NCBI GenBank assembly: GCA_029778535.1
Contig: JAKOQB010000178.1
Span: forward strand, 62,001-126,000
Source of the DNA: Pseudomonadota bacterium
GTDB taxonomy: Bacteria; Pseudomonadota; Gammaproteobacteria; Burkholderiales; Burkholderiaceae_F
Reading direction: 5' to 3'
DNA length: 64,000 nucleotides
Shown here piece after piece: positions 28,116 to 37,214 of this stretch (the first letter of the stretch is position 1; every line of letters begins with the position of its first letter). The position numbers and the translations under genes were made by a program. The notes beneath the pieces are model-generated. The model worked only from the letters and a program-made list of their open reading frames with translations, did no database searches and was not told the origin of the DNA.

Positions 28116-28126
28116 AGGCGGGATGA

Positions 28127-28203
28127 TTCACCACGGGGACACAGAGGCGCAGAGATCAGACGTTTCGTCGCCTTCCTCCGTGTCTCTGTGCCTTTGTGGT
28201 GAA
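28127..28203. repeat. CCACAGAG-type palindromic repeat, copy 2
   Basis: Starts TTCACCACGGGGACACAGAG and ends CTCTGTGCCTTTGTGGTGAA. It directly follows the IS target duplication and precedes the 2-hydroxyacid dehydrogenase gene. See copies at 2947 and 32675. Confidence 0.8.
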
Positions 28204-28221
28204 CCCGGCATTCCCTGACCT

Positions 28222-29190
28222 ATGAAAGCCCTGATCACCGACCACGACTTCCCCGATCTCGAACTGGAGCGCGGCATCTTCCGCGAGGCGGGGATCGACC
28301 TGACGATCGCGCAATGCGGCAGCGAAGACGCGCTGATCGAGGCGGCGCACGGCTTCGACGCGCTGCTGGTCCAGTACGCGCAGGTGACCGGCCGCGTGCT
28401 GCAGGCGCTGCCGCGCGTGGGACTCGTGAGCCGCTACGGCGCGGGCTTCGACACGATCGATACGGCCGCGTGCGCGCGGCACGGCGTGTGGGTCGCCAAT
28501 TCGCCCGACTACGGCGTGGGCGAGGTGGCGACGCACGCGCTGGCGATGGCGCTCGCGCTGATCCGGCACCTCGCGATCTACGACCGCGACGTGAAATCCG
28601 GCCGCTGGCACTACCTGTCGCCGGGCAAGATCCGCCGTGCGAGCGACCTGACGGTCGGCATCCTCGGGCTGGGGCGGATCGGCAAACGGTTCGCGCACGT
28701 TGCGCGCAACTCGTTTGCGCGCGTGATCGCGTGCGACCCGTACATCATCGACGGCGACTTTCCTGCCTACGTGGAGCGGGTCGATCTGGCGCGGCTCTTC
28801 GAACGCGCCGACGTGGTGTCGCTGCACGTGCCGCTGACCGACGAGACGCGCGGCATGGTCGACGCGTCGCTGCTCGCGCGCATGAAGCCCGGGAGCTGGC
28901 TCGTCAATACCGCTCGCGGCGCCGTCGTGAACGTCGACGACCTGCTCGCCGCGTTGAACGACGGCACGCTCGACGGCGCCGCACTCGACGTGCTGCCGGC
29001 GGAGCCGCTGGCGGCCGATCATCCGCTGGCGCGCCATCCGCGCACGCTGCTGACGCCGCACGCGGCGTTCTTCTCGACCGACGCGGAGACTGAACTCCGG
29101 CGCAAGGCGGCGCTCAATATCGTGCAGTGGGCGCGCACCGGGCGGCCCATGTATCCTGTCGTGCAAGGGACAAGGAGCCTTCCGCGATGA
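28222..29190 (+). CDS. D-isomer-specific 2-hydroxyacid dehydrogenase family
   Basis: A 322-residue NAD(P)-dependent enzyme of the CtBP/phosphoglycerate dehydrogenase group. The dinucleotide motif [14 protein letters not shown] is near residue 150, the catalytic Arg in NTARGAVVN near 232, the Glu partner in the LDVLPAEPL region and the His in TPHAAFFS near 281. The upstream [16 protein letters not shown] segment is typical. It precedes a sugar ABC operon by 26 bp and is likely cotranscribed, so it may reduce or oxidise the imported compound's 2-oxo/2-hydroxy acid derivative. Confidence 0.88.
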   Translation: MKALITDHDFPDLELERGIFREAGIDLTIAQCGSEDALIEAAHGFDALLVQYAQVTGRVLQALPRVGLVSRYGAGFDTIDTAACARHGVWVANSPDYGVGEVATHALAMALALIRHLAIYDRDVKSGRWHYLSPGKIRRASDLTVGILGLGRIGKRFAHVARNSFARVIACDPYIIDGDFPAYVERVDLARLFERADVVSLHVPLTDETRGMVDASLLARMKPGSWLVNTARGAVVNVDDLLAALNDGTLDGAALDVLPAEPLAADHPLARHPRTLLTPHAAFFSTDAETELRRKAALNIVQWARTGRPMYPVVQGTRSLPR

Positions 29191-29215
29191 AGTCCGCATC
29201 AGGAGACAGAGCGAG

Positions 29216-30289
29216 ATGGCGCGGGTCACGATTCGCGGCGTAGCCAAGCGCTTTGGCAGCACCAAGGTGATCCACGGCGTCGACATCGACATCGACGACG
29301 GGCAGTTCGCGGTGCTGGTCGGTCCGAGCGGCTGCGGCAAGACCACGCTGCTGCGGATGATCGCCGGGCTGGAGGAGATCACCGAGGGCGAGATCCTGAT
29401 CGGCGAGCGCGTGGTCAACCGCGTGCAGCCGAAGGAGCGCGACATCGCGATGGTGTTCCAGAACTACGCGCTGTATCCGCACATGACGGTGCGCGACAAC
29501 ATGTCGTTCGCGCTGCGGCTGGCGCACGCGGACCGGCGCGAGATCGACGAGCGGGTGAAGCGCGCGGCGGAGATCCTCGGCCTGGGCAGCCTGCTCGACC
29601 GTTATCCGCGCCAGCTCTCGGGCGGGCAGCGCCAGCGGGTGGCGATGGGGCGCGCGATCGTGCGCAATCCGCAGGTGTTCCTGTTCGACGAACCGCTGTC
29701 GAACCTCGACGCCAAGCTGCGCGTGCAGATGCGCACCGAGATCAAGGAGCTGCACCAGCGGCTGAAGACGACCTCGATCTACGTCACGCACGACCAGATC
29801 GAGGCGATGACCATGGCCGACAAGATCGTCGTGATGCGCGACGGCATCGTCGAGCAGATCGGCGGCCCGCTCGAACTGTACGACCGGCCTGCGAACACCT
29901 TCGTCGCCGGGTTCATCGGCTCGCCGGCGATGAACATGCTGCCCGGCGTGGCGCGCGTGAAGGACGGCGCGTTGCAGGTCGAATTCGCCGATGCGAGCAC
30001 TCTGCCGCTGCCGCGCGGCACGGCGACCCGCGACGGGCAGCAGGTGATGTACGGCATCCGCCCCGAGCACTTCGCCGTCAACAGCGGCGCCGGCGTGAAG
30101 GCCGAAGTGGTCGTCGTCGAGCCGACCGGTGCCGACACCCAGCTCTACTGCAAGTACCTCGACCGGGAGATCACGGCGACCGTGCGCGACCGCACGGACT
30201 GCCGGCCCGGCGACCGGATCACGCTCGCGCCCGATCTGGCGCGCGCCCACCTGTTCGATGCCGCGAGCGGCCAGCGGCTTGCCGCCTGA
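29216..30289 (+). CDS. Sugar ABC transporter ATPase (MalK/UgpC type)
   Basis: A 357-residue ATP-binding subunit. Walker [10 protein letters not shown] (about residues 38-46), Q-loop [10 protein letters not shown], signature LSGGQRQRV, Walker [12 protein letters not shown] and switch VTHDQIEAM are all present. A C-terminal TOBE domain (about 240-357) is typical for carbohydrate and glycerol-3-phosphate importers. It is the first transport gene of the operon, followed by the binding protein and two permeases. Confidence 0.94.
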   Translation: MARVTIRGVAKRFGSTKVIHGVDIDIDDGQFAVLVGPSGCGKTTLLRMIAGLEEITEGEILIGERVVNRVQPKERDIAMVFQNYALYPHMTVRDNMSFALRLAHADRREIDERVKRAAEILGLGSLLDRYPRQLSGGQRQRVAMGRAIVRNPQVFLFDEPLSNLDAKLRVQMRTEIKELHQRLKTTSIYVTHDQIEAMTMADKIVVMRDGIVEQIGGPLELYDRPANTFVAGFIGSPAMNMLPGVARVKDGALQVEFADASTLPLPRGTATRDGQQVMYGIRPEHFAVNSGAGVKAEVVVVEPTGADTQLYCKYLDREITATVRDRTDCRPGDRITLAPDLARAHLFDAASGQRLAA

Positions 30290-30333
30290 CCCGGGACTCT
30301 TCACACGCAACCCCACGAAAGAAGGAGACACGC

Positions 30334-31647
30334 ATGAGCAATGTCGAACGCCGGAATGTGCTGAAAGTCGCGGCCGCGACCGCGACGGTCGGCCCGATGA
30401 TCTGGGTGAAGGACGCCAGCGCGCAGTGGAGCAACCAGCCGGAGAAGGGCGCCAAGCTGCGCGTGCTGCGCTGGAGCCAGTTCGTGCAGGGCGACATCGA
30501 CCAGTACCTCGCCAACGTCAAGAAGTTCCAGGACAAGTACGGCATCGAGGTGCGGGTCGACCGCGAGCTGTGGAACGACGTGACGCCGAAGGCGGCGGTG
30601 GCGGCCAACACCGGCGCCGGCCCCGACATCATCCTGTCGACCAACGACGACGCGAACCTGTATCCGGAGAAGCTGGTCGACGTGACCGACCTGTGCAATT
30701 ACCTCGGCAAGAAGTACGGCGGCTTCTATCCGGTGTGCGAGCCGTATCTCAAACCCGATGGAAAGAAGTGGATCGGCGTGCCGCTCGGCGTGGCGGGCGT
30801 GTGCATGGTCTACCGCGAAAGCCACATGAAGGCGGCCGGGTTCAATTCGTTTCCGAAGGACACCGACGGGCTCCTGAAGCTGTGCAAGGCGCTGAAGGAG
30901 AAGGGCACGCCGTCGGGTTTCGCGCTCGGGCACGCCAACGGCGACGCCAACACCTGGTGCCAGTGGCTGTTGTGGGCGCACGGAGGCAGGGTGGTCGATG
31001 CGAACAACAAGGTCGTGATCGACAGTCCGGAGACCTTGCGTGCGCTCGAATTCGCGAAGGAGATGTACGCGACGTTCGCCCCCGGCACCCTGTCCTGGCT
31101 CGATCCGAACAACAACAAGGCGTTCCTCGACGGGCAGATCTCGCTCACCAATAACGGCATCTCGATCTACTACGCGGCCAAGACGTCGAAGGACCCGAAG
31201 CTGCAGGAAATGGCGGCCGACATCAACCACGCCAACATGCCGGTCGGGCCGGTCGGCCGGCCGACCGAGTTCCAGCTTTTCTTCAACCAGATGATCTTCA
31301 AGTACAGCAGGTACCCGAAGGCGGCCAGGGAATTCCTGCGCTTCATGATGGAGGAGGAGCAGCTGAACCCCTGGGTGCAGGCGTCGATCGGTTACGTGAC
31401 GCCGGCGCTGCGGTCGTACGAGAAGCATCCGATCTGGACCTCGGATCCGAAGCACACGCCGTACCGCGACTCGATGAAGAACATGCTGCCGAGCGGCTAC
31501 GCCGGAAAGATGGGCTACGCGTCGGCCGGCACGCTGGCGGACTTCGTCGTGGTCGACATGTTCGCCGAGGCAGCAAGCGGGCAGCGCACGCCGAAGGAAG
31601 CGGCCGAGCGCGCGCAGAAACGCGCCGAGCGCTACTACAAAGTGTGA
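30334..31647 (+). CDS. Extracellular solute-binding protein, family 1
   Basis: A 437-residue periplasmic binding protein for a carbohydrate-type ABC importer. The N-terminus ERRNVLKVAAATATVGP resembles a twin-arginine (Tat) signal, ending near ASAQW. The body has the ABC sugar-binding pattern (LRVLRWSQFVQGD; KYGIEVRVD; AANTGAGPDII). An AGAAGGAGA ribosome site precedes it. The ligand is unknown; the adjoining dehydrogenase suggests a sugar or sugar acid. Confidence 0.9.
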   Translation: MSNVERRNVLKVAAATATVGPMIWVKDASAQWSNQPEKGAKLRVLRWSQFVQGDIDQYLANVKKFQDKYGIEVRVDRELWNDVTPKAAVAANTGAGPDIILSTNDDANLYPEKLVDVTDLCNYLGKKYGGFYPVCEPYLKPDGKKWIGVPLGVAGVCMVYRESHMKAAGFNSFPKDTDGLLKLCKALKEKGTPSGFALGHANGDANTWCQWLLWAHGGRVVDANNKVVIDSPETLRALEFAKEMYATFAPGTLSWLDPNNNKAFLDGQISLTNNGISIYYAAKTSKDPKLQEMAADINHANMPVGPVGRPTEFQLFFNQMIFKYSRYPKAAREFLRFMMEEEQLNPWVQASIGYVTPALRSYEKHPIWTSDPKHTPYRDSMKNMLPSGYAGKMGYASAGTLADFVVVDMFAEAASGQRTPKEAAERAQKRAERYYKV

Positions 31648-31739
31648 AAACGGACGCGCACGCCGCCTTTACCTCGCCCGATTGCAGCGGACGCCTGCGG
31701 GGCCGCTGAACCGGGCGATCGGGCGCGCGCACCGATCAT

Positions 31740-32666
31740 ATGGCGCAAAGCATGGCGACGCACGGAGCGCTCGCGCGGGCGCTCGACAGCCGCAACGTCC
31801 TCGGGTTCCTGTTCATGGTGCCCGCGGCGTTGCTGCTGCTCGTGTTCCTGACCTATCCGCTGGCGCTGGGAACGTACCTCGGTTTCACCGACGCCAAGAT
31901 CGGGCGGCCGGGCGAGTGGATCGGCCTGGAGAACTTCGAGTTCCTGTTCGGCGACAGCGTGGCGCGGCTGTCGCTGTTCAACACGCTCTTCTACACGGTC
32001 GTGGCGAGCGTGTTCAAGTTCGCGCTCGGCCTGTGGCTGGCGCTGCTGCTGAACAAGCACCTGCCGTTCAAGTCGCTGATCCGCGCGGTGGTGCTGCTGC
32101 CGTTCATCGTGCCGACGGCATTGAGCGCGATCGCGTTCTGGTGGATCTACGACTCGCAGTTCTCGATCATCAGCTGGACGCTGGAAAGGGTCGGGCTGAT
32201 CGACCGGTACATCGACTTTCTCGGCGATCCGTGGCTGGCGCGCCTCTCGACGATCGTCGCCAACGTGTGGCGGGGCGTCCCGTTCGTCGCGATCTGTCTG
32301 CTCGCCGGGCTGCAGACGATCGCGCCGTCGTACTACGAGGCGGCGAGCCTCGACGGCGCCACCCCGTGGCAGCAGTTCCGCTATGTGACGCTGCCGCTGC
32401 TGACCCCGATCATCGCGGTCGTGATGACGTTCTCGGTGCTGTTCACCTTCACCGACTTCCAGCTGATCTACGTGCTGACGCGCGGCGGGCCGCTGAACGC
32501 CACGCACCTGATGGCCACGCTCAGTTTTCAGCGCGCAATCCAGGGTGGCGCGCTGGGCGAGGGCGCGGCGCTGGCTACCGCAATGGTTCCGTTCCTGCTG
32601 GCGGCGATCCTGTTCAGCTACTTCGGCCTGCAGCGCCGGGCCTGGCAGCAGGGGGGAAGGGATTGA
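31740..32666 (+). CDS. Sugar ABC transporter permease (MalF/UgpA type)
   Basis: A 308-residue inner-membrane subunit with six predicted helices. The EAA loop YYEAASLDGATPWQQFRYVTLP (positions about 200-220) contacts the ATPase. The N-terminal FLFMVPAALLLLVFLTYPL is the standard first helix. A 92-bp gap separates it from the binding-protein gene. Confidence 0.92.
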   Translation: MAQSMATHGALARALDSRNVLGFLFMVPAALLLLVFLTYPLALGTYLGFTDAKIGRPGEWIGLENFEFLFGDSVARLSLFNTLFYTVVASVFKFALGLWLALLLNKHLPFKSLIRAVVLLPFIVPTALSAIAFWWIYDSQFSIISWTLERVGLIDRYIDFLGDPWLARLSTIVANVWRGVPFVAICLLAGLQTIAPSYYEAASLDGATPWQQFRYVTLPLLTPIIAVVMTFSVLFTFTDFQLIYVLTRGGPLNATHLMATLSFQRAIQGGALGEGAALATAMVPFLLAAILFSYFGLQRRAWQQGGRD

Positions 32667-32674
32667 AGGGCCGT

Positions 32675-32753
32675 TTCACCACGGAGACACAGAGACACAG
32701 AGAGCTTCAATGAGAAGAGGCTTTCCTCTGTGCCTCTGTGCCTCTGTGGTTCA
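32675..32753. repeat. CCACAGAG-type palindromic repeat, copy 3
   Basis: Starts TTTCACCACGGAGACACAGAG and ends CTGTGCCTCTGTGGTTCA. It lies between the two permease genes of one operon, where a long RNA stem could reduce expression of the distal permease or protect upstream mRNA. Confidence 0.8.
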
Positions 32754-32792
32754 CTTGAGCTGATCGTGGACAAGGCGCTCGACACCCAGGGC

Positions 32793-33635
32793 ATGAACTA
32801 CCTCGTTTCGTTGCCGCGGCGCGTGGTGACGATCTACCTGCCGCTGGCGGCGTTCCTGTTCGGCCTGCTGTTCCCCTTCTACTGGATGGTGGTCACCACG
32901 TTCAAGCCGGACGAGGAGCTGCTGTCGCGCACCGGCAATCCATTCTGGGTCGTTCACCCCACGCTGGCGCACGTCAAGAAGCTGCTGTTCGAGACCTCGT
33001 ACCCGGAATGGCTGTGGAACACGATGCTGGTCGCCGTCGTGTCCACGTTCCTGTCGATCGTCTGCAGCGTGCTGGCCGCGTACGCGATCGAGCGCCTGCG
33101 CTTCCACGGCTCGCGCTACGTCGGCATGGCGATCTTTCTCGCCTACCTGGTGCCGCCGTCGATCCTGTTCATCCCGCTGGCGACGATGGTCTACAAGCTC
33201 GGGCTGTTCGACACGCGGCTGGCGCTGATCCTCACCTATCCGACCTTCCTGATCCCGTTCTGCACCTGGCTCCTGATGGGTTACTTCCGCTCGATCCCGT
33301 TCGAGCTGGAGGAATGCGCGCTGATCGACGGCGCGAGCCGCTGGCAGATTCTGGTCAGGATCGTGCTGCCGCTGGCGGTGCCGGGTCTGATCTCGGCCGG
33401 CATCTTCGCCTTCACGCTGTCGTGGAACGAGTTCATCTACGCGCTGACGTTCATCTCGTCGTCCGAGGTCAAGACGGTGCCGGTCGCCGTCGTCACCGAA
33501 CTCGTCGAGGGCGACGTCTACCACTGGGGCGCGCTGATGGCCGGGGCCCTTTTCGGCTCGCTGCCGGTGGCGATCCTGTACTCGTTCTTCGTCGAGTACT
33601 ACGTGGCGGGGATGACGGGGGCGGTGAAGGAATAG
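32793..33635 (+). CDS. Sugar ABC transporter permease (MalG/UgpE type)
   Basis: A 280-residue inner-membrane subunit with six helices. The EAA loop ELEECALIDGASRWQILVRI and the ending VEYYVAGMTGAVKE are characteristic of the second permease. I chose ATG 32793 (MNYLVSLPRR) since family homology begins there; GTG 32766 is an alternative adding nine residues. The palindromic repeat separates it from its partner gene. Confidence 0.9.
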   Translation: MNYLVSLPRRVVTIYLPLAAFLFGLLFPFYWMVVTTFKPDEELLSRTGNPFWVVHPTLAHVKKLLFETSYPEWLWNTMLVAVVSTFLSIVCSVLAAYAIERLRFHGSRYVGMAIFLAYLVPPSILFIPLATMVYKLGLFDTRLALILTYPTFLIPFCTWLLMGYFRSIPFELEECALIDGASRWQILVRIVLPLAVPGLISAGIFAFTLSWNEFIYALTFISSSEVKTVPVAVVTELVEGDVYHWGALMAGALFGSLPVAILYSFFVEYYVAGMTGAVKE

Positions 33636-33691
33636 AACCCGGGGCTCCGACGCCTATACTGTCCGCGTCTTGATCCGCGCCAGGGCACTTC

Positions 33692-34201
33692 ATGGGCAAC
33701 CTCACATCGCGCGAAGCGCTGGCACTGCGCTGGGCCGAGGTCTGCAGCGACCCGACGCTGCGCGATCTGCCGTACAAGATCGAGCTGAACGCCTTCGGGA
33801 AGATCGAGATGAGCCCGGCCAACAATCGGCATGCGCGGCTGCAGGCGCGGATCGCACGCGAACTGGCCAATCAGCTTTCCGCCGGCGACACGTTGACGGA
33901 ATGTCCGATCGCGACCGACATCGGGATACGCGTTCCCGATGTCGCCTGGGCTTCCAACGAATTCCTGAAGCGGCACGGCGACACGACGCCCTTTCCCGAG
34001 GCGCCGGAAATCTGCGTCGAGATCGGTTCGCCGTCCAATTCGGACGAGGAGTTGCTGCTGAAGACAAAGGCCTATCTGGCCGCCGGCGCGCGCGAGGTCT
34101 GGCTCGTTTCGGAGGACGGCGACCTGCGGGTGTTCGACGGCGCGGGTGAGCGGCAGGCAAGCAGCTATGCCGTCACTCTGACTCTGCCGCCGCGCGGCTA
34201 A
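33692..34201 (+). CDS. Uma2-family putative restriction-endonuclease-fold protein
   Basis: A 169-residue DUF820/Uma2 protein with a PD-(D/E)xK-like core: IRVPDVAWAS gives the Asp, PEICVEIGSPSN the Glu, and the following ELLLKTKAYLAAGAREVWLV the lysine and helix typical of the family. Function is unknown; these genes are common in cyanobacteria and sporadic in proteobacteria, which fits acquisition by transfer. A TATACT box lies about 35 bp upstream. Confidence 0.85.
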   Translation: MGNLTSREALALRWAEVCSDPTLRDLPYKIELNAFGKIEMSPANNRHARLQARIARELANQLSAGDTLTECPIATDIGIRVPDVAWASNEFLKRHGDTTPFPEAPEICVEIGSPSNSDEELLLKTKAYLAAGAREVWLVSEDGDLRVFDGAGERQASSYAVTLTLPPRG

Positions 34202-34228
34202 CGCGCGGGATCGAGGCCTGTCGCAAGG

Positions 34229-35698
34229 ATGCTCAATCCGCCGTTCAGCCCGCCGCAGAGCTTCGACGATCCGCACGCTGCGCTGGCGCAGGTGCGCGCG
34301 ATCTACCCCCAGTCGACCGATTACCTGCGCGATGCGCTGGAGCGCTTCGTCGCCGGCGAAGATCCGCCGCGGCGCGTGCGCGCCTGCTACCCGTTCGTGC
34401 GCGTGCGCATCGACACGGTGGCACGCGCCGACTCGCGCCTGAGTTACGGTTTCGTCGCCGGGCCCGGCACCTTCGAGACCACGCTGACGCGGCCGGATCT
34501 GTTCGAGCGCTACTACCTCGAGCAGTTCCAGCTCTTGCGCGCCAACCACGGCGTGGCGCTCGAGGTCGGCACCAGCCGGCAGCCGATCGCGGTGCACTTC
34601 GCGCTCGCCGACGACGACTACTTCGAAGGCACGCTCTCGCCCGAGCGGCGGCTGCTGATGCGCGATCTGTTCGACCTGCCGGATCTCGGCAGCATGGACG
34701 ACGGCATCGCCAACGGCACGTACGAGCCGCGCAGCGGCGAGCCGCAGCCGCTGGCGCTCTTCACCGCGCCGCGCGTCGATTACTCGCTGCACCGGCTGCG
34801 CCATTACACCGGGTCGTCGCCGGAGCATGTACAGAACTTCGTGCTGTTCACGAACTACCAGTTTTACATCGACGAATTCGTCCGCCTCGGCCGCGAGATG
34901 ATGGCGACAGTCGATCCGGCCGCGCACGACTACGCCGCTTTCGTCGAGCCCGGCAACGTGATCACGCGCCGCGGACAGGCGACGACGGGAACGCCGCTCG
35001 CGCGCCTGCCGCAGATGCCTGCCTATCACCTGGTGCGCGACGACGGCGCCGGCATCACGATGGTCAACATCGGCGTCGGGCCCGCGAACGCGAAGACGAT
35101 CACCGATCACATCGCGGTGCTGCGGCCGCATGCGTGGATCATGCTCGGCCATTGCGCGGGCCTGCGCACCACGCAGCAGCTCGGCGACTACGTGCTCGCG
35201 CACGGCTACGTGCGCGAGGACCACGTGCTCGACGAGGATCTGCCGACCTGGGTGCCGATTCCGGCGCTGGCGGAAATCCAGGTCGCGCTCGAGCAGGCGG
35301 TGGCCGAGGTGACGCAGCTTTCGGGCTATGAACTGAAGCGCATCATGCGCACCGGCACGGTCGCCAGCACCGACAACCGCGACTGGGAGCTGCTGCCTCA
35401 CCGGACACCGCTGCGCCGCTTCAGCCAGAGCCGCGCGATCGCGCTCGACATGGAAAGCGCGACCATCGCCGCCAACGGCTTCCGCTTCCGCGTGCCGTAC
35501 GGCACGCTCTTGTGCGTGAGCGACAAGCCGCTGCACGGCGAGATCAAGCTGCCCGGCATGGCGCACCAGTTCTACCGCGCGCGCGTCGACCAGCATCTGC
35601 GCATCGGCATGCGCGCGATCGAACTGCTGCGCCGGCAGCGGCCGGATCGGCTGCACAGCCGCAAGTTGAGGAGCTTTTCCGAGGTCGCGTTTCAGTAG
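34229..35698 (+). CDS. amn: AMP nucleosidase
   Basis: Hydrolyses AMP to adenine and ribose 5-phosphate, balancing adenylate pools. The 489-residue length matches Amn. It has the N-terminal regulatory domain (to about 180) with SYGFVAGPGTFETTLTRPDLF, then a nucleoside-phosphorylase-like catalytic domain with MVNIGVGPANAKTITDHIAV, MLGHCAGLR and ALDMESATIAANGFRFRVP. ATG 34229 follows the Uma2 gene by 27 bp. Confidence 0.95.
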   Translation: MLNPPFSPPQSFDDPHAALAQVRAIYPQSTDYLRDALERFVAGEDPPRRVRACYPFVRVRIDTVARADSRLSYGFVAGPGTFETTLTRPDLFERYYLEQFQLLRANHGVALEVGTSRQPIAVHFALADDDYFEGTLSPERRLLMRDLFDLPDLGSMDDGIANGTYEPRSGEPQPLALFTAPRVDYSLHRLRHYTGSSPEHVQNFVLFTNYQFYIDEFVRLGREMMATVDPAAHDYAAFVEPGNVITRRGQATTGTPLARLPQMPAYHLVRDDGAGITMVNIGVGPANAKTITDHIAVLRPHAWIMLGHCAGLRTTQQLGDYVLAHGYVREDHVLDEDLPTWVPIPALAEIQVALEQAVAEVTQLSGYELKRIMRTGTVASTDNRDWELLPHRTPLRRFSQSRAIALDMESATIAANGFRFRVPYGTLLCVSDKPLHGEIKLPGMAHQFYRARVDQHLRIGMRAIELLRRQRPDRLHSRKLRSFSEVAFQ

Positions 35699-35705
35699 CC
35701 GCGCG

Positions 35706-36473
35706 TCAGCGCAGCAGCAGCGCGACGCCCGCCAGCACCAACGCCGCCCCGGCAATGCGCGAAGTGATGCGCGACGCCGGCAGCAGCTTCTCGACCAGCA
35801 CGATGCCGGCGATCAGCGCGACCGCGAGCAGGTTCATCACGCCGGCGACGAACAGCACCCCCATCAGCGCCCAGCAGCAACCGAGGCAGTAGACGCCGTG
35901 CTCGGCGCCCATCGCGAACGCGCCGGCGTGACCGCCGCGCCAACGCGTCACGAAGAACGTCAGCGGATCGCGGCACTTGCGCAGGCAGGTGTCCTTCGCC
36001 GGCATCCATTGGTAGACGCCGGCGGTCGCCAGGATCGCGGCGCTCAATGCGGTGCTGGTCGAACCCAGCATCGGCGTCAGCAAAGCGGCGCGGTCGAGCG
36101 CGATCTGCAGCGCCGCGGCGACGACACTGAACGCGGTCCAGACGGCGAGGTAGCCGCCGCTGAAGATCCACGCCGCGGGCAGCGCGTGACCCTGTTCGCC
36201 GTGCTTGCGTACCAGCGCGCCGTACAGCAGGATCGCCGGCGCCGCGCTCGGCAGCATCATGCCGACCATCATCACGTCCCACATCGCGAACGCCATGACG
36301 AACTGGCCGGCCATGGATGCGCGCGGCGGGTCCGGCATCGCGCGCATCATCGCCGCGTCGTGCCACAGGTACAGCCACGCGAGCGCGACGACCAGCGCCA
36401 GGCTCCCCGCCACCACGCGGCGGTCGTGCCGCAGCGCGGCCTCGAGGCCACGGTCGAGGTCTACGCCGCCCAC
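35706..36473 (-). CDS. DUF2182 membrane protein
   Basis: A 255-residue integral membrane protein with about six helices. The family motif FVMAFAMWDVMMVGMMLPSAAP and the later MGAEHGVYCLGCCWALM, rich in Met, Cys and His, suggest metal handling, though this is unproven. I chose GTG 36473, which overlaps the DUF1326 stop by 13 bp; an ATG at 36521 would overlap by 61 bp and add an arginine-rich start. The DUF1326-DUF2182 pairing recurs in proteobacteria. Confidence 0.82.
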   Translation of the reverse strand: MGGVDLDRGLEAALRHDRRVVAGSLALVVALAWLYLWHDAAMMRAMPDPPRASMAGQFVMAFAMWDVMMVGMMLPSAAPAILLYGALVRKHGEQGHALPAAWIFSGGYLAVWTAFSVVAAALQIALDRAALLTPMLGSTSTALSAAILATAGVYQWMPAKDTCLRKCRDPLTFFVTRWRGGHAGAFAMGAEHGVYCLGCCWALMGVLFVAGVMNLLAVALIAGIVLVEKLLPASRITSRIAGAALVLAGVALLLR

Positions 36474-37072
36474 GCGAAGCGCGCGAAGTGGCCGTTGCGC
36501 CTGCCGGTCGAGTCGTTCCACTTGATCCCGAAGACGTCGAAGCGCGAGCGCGTCGCGAGCGCGACGCCGAGCCGATCGCCGATCGGGTGCAGCACGTTGT
36601 CGATGCAGACCGGCTCATTGGGGCGCATGCCGCCGGGAAAGCCTTCGCACGCCTGATCGACCAGGTCGCCCGCGGTGACCGAGAACTTCAGTCCGTCGGC
36701 TTCGAAGCGGATCGGCCGCTTCTCGATGCCGGCCACGCGGCCGACCAGCGGCGCGAGCAGCGCCATCGGACCGCCGGCCGCGCCGGTGGCGATCGCCTGG
36801 ATCGCCTCGGTCTGCGGACCGCTGGCCCGCTCGTCGACGATGAGGCCGACGGTGATGTTGCCGTCGCCCATCGCCGACGGCGAGTGCAGCATGACGATGA
36901 AAGACAGGCCGTCGAGTTTCACACCGTCCTTTTCGCCCTGGTCGATCCTCAAGGCGACGGCCGCCTTGCAGTCGCCTTCGGTGGGCCTGGCCTTCAAGGT
37001 CGACGGCAGGCAGGGACAGAGGAAGCTGCAGTTGCAGGTCTCCATGTACTGGCCTTCGATGCGCCAACTCAT
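36461..37072 (-). CDS. DUF1326 protein
   Basis: A 203-residue protein of unknown function. The start MSWRIEGQYMETCNCSFLCP holds the diagnostic cysteines (TCNC then CPC), followed by a conserved domain ending KWNDSTGRRNGHFARF. The Cys pattern may bind a metal. It is the first gene of an operon with the DUF2182 membrane protein, with translational overlap, so the two probably act together. Confidence 0.85.
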   Translation of the reverse strand: MSWRIEGQYMETCNCSFLCPCLPSTLKARPTEGDCKAAVALRIDQGEKDGVKLDGLSFIVMLHSPSAMGDGNITVGLIVDERASGPQTEAIQAIATGAAGGPMALLAPLVGRVAGIEKRPIRFEADGLKFSVTAGDLVDQACEGFPGGMRPNEPVCIDNVLHPIGDRLGVALATRSRFDVFGIKWNDSTGRRNGHFARFAWAA

Positions 37073-37214
37073 CGCATCCTCCTGATTCGGGTTGCAGGAA
37101 AGCGATCACGTTACGCCCGACCGGCGCGCCGCTCAATGGCCGCTTGCGGCGATGGTGTAAGCGCGTGGCGTCCGCGGTCATAGAATCGGCGCGAGTTCTG
37201 CACGGAGGTCGAGC

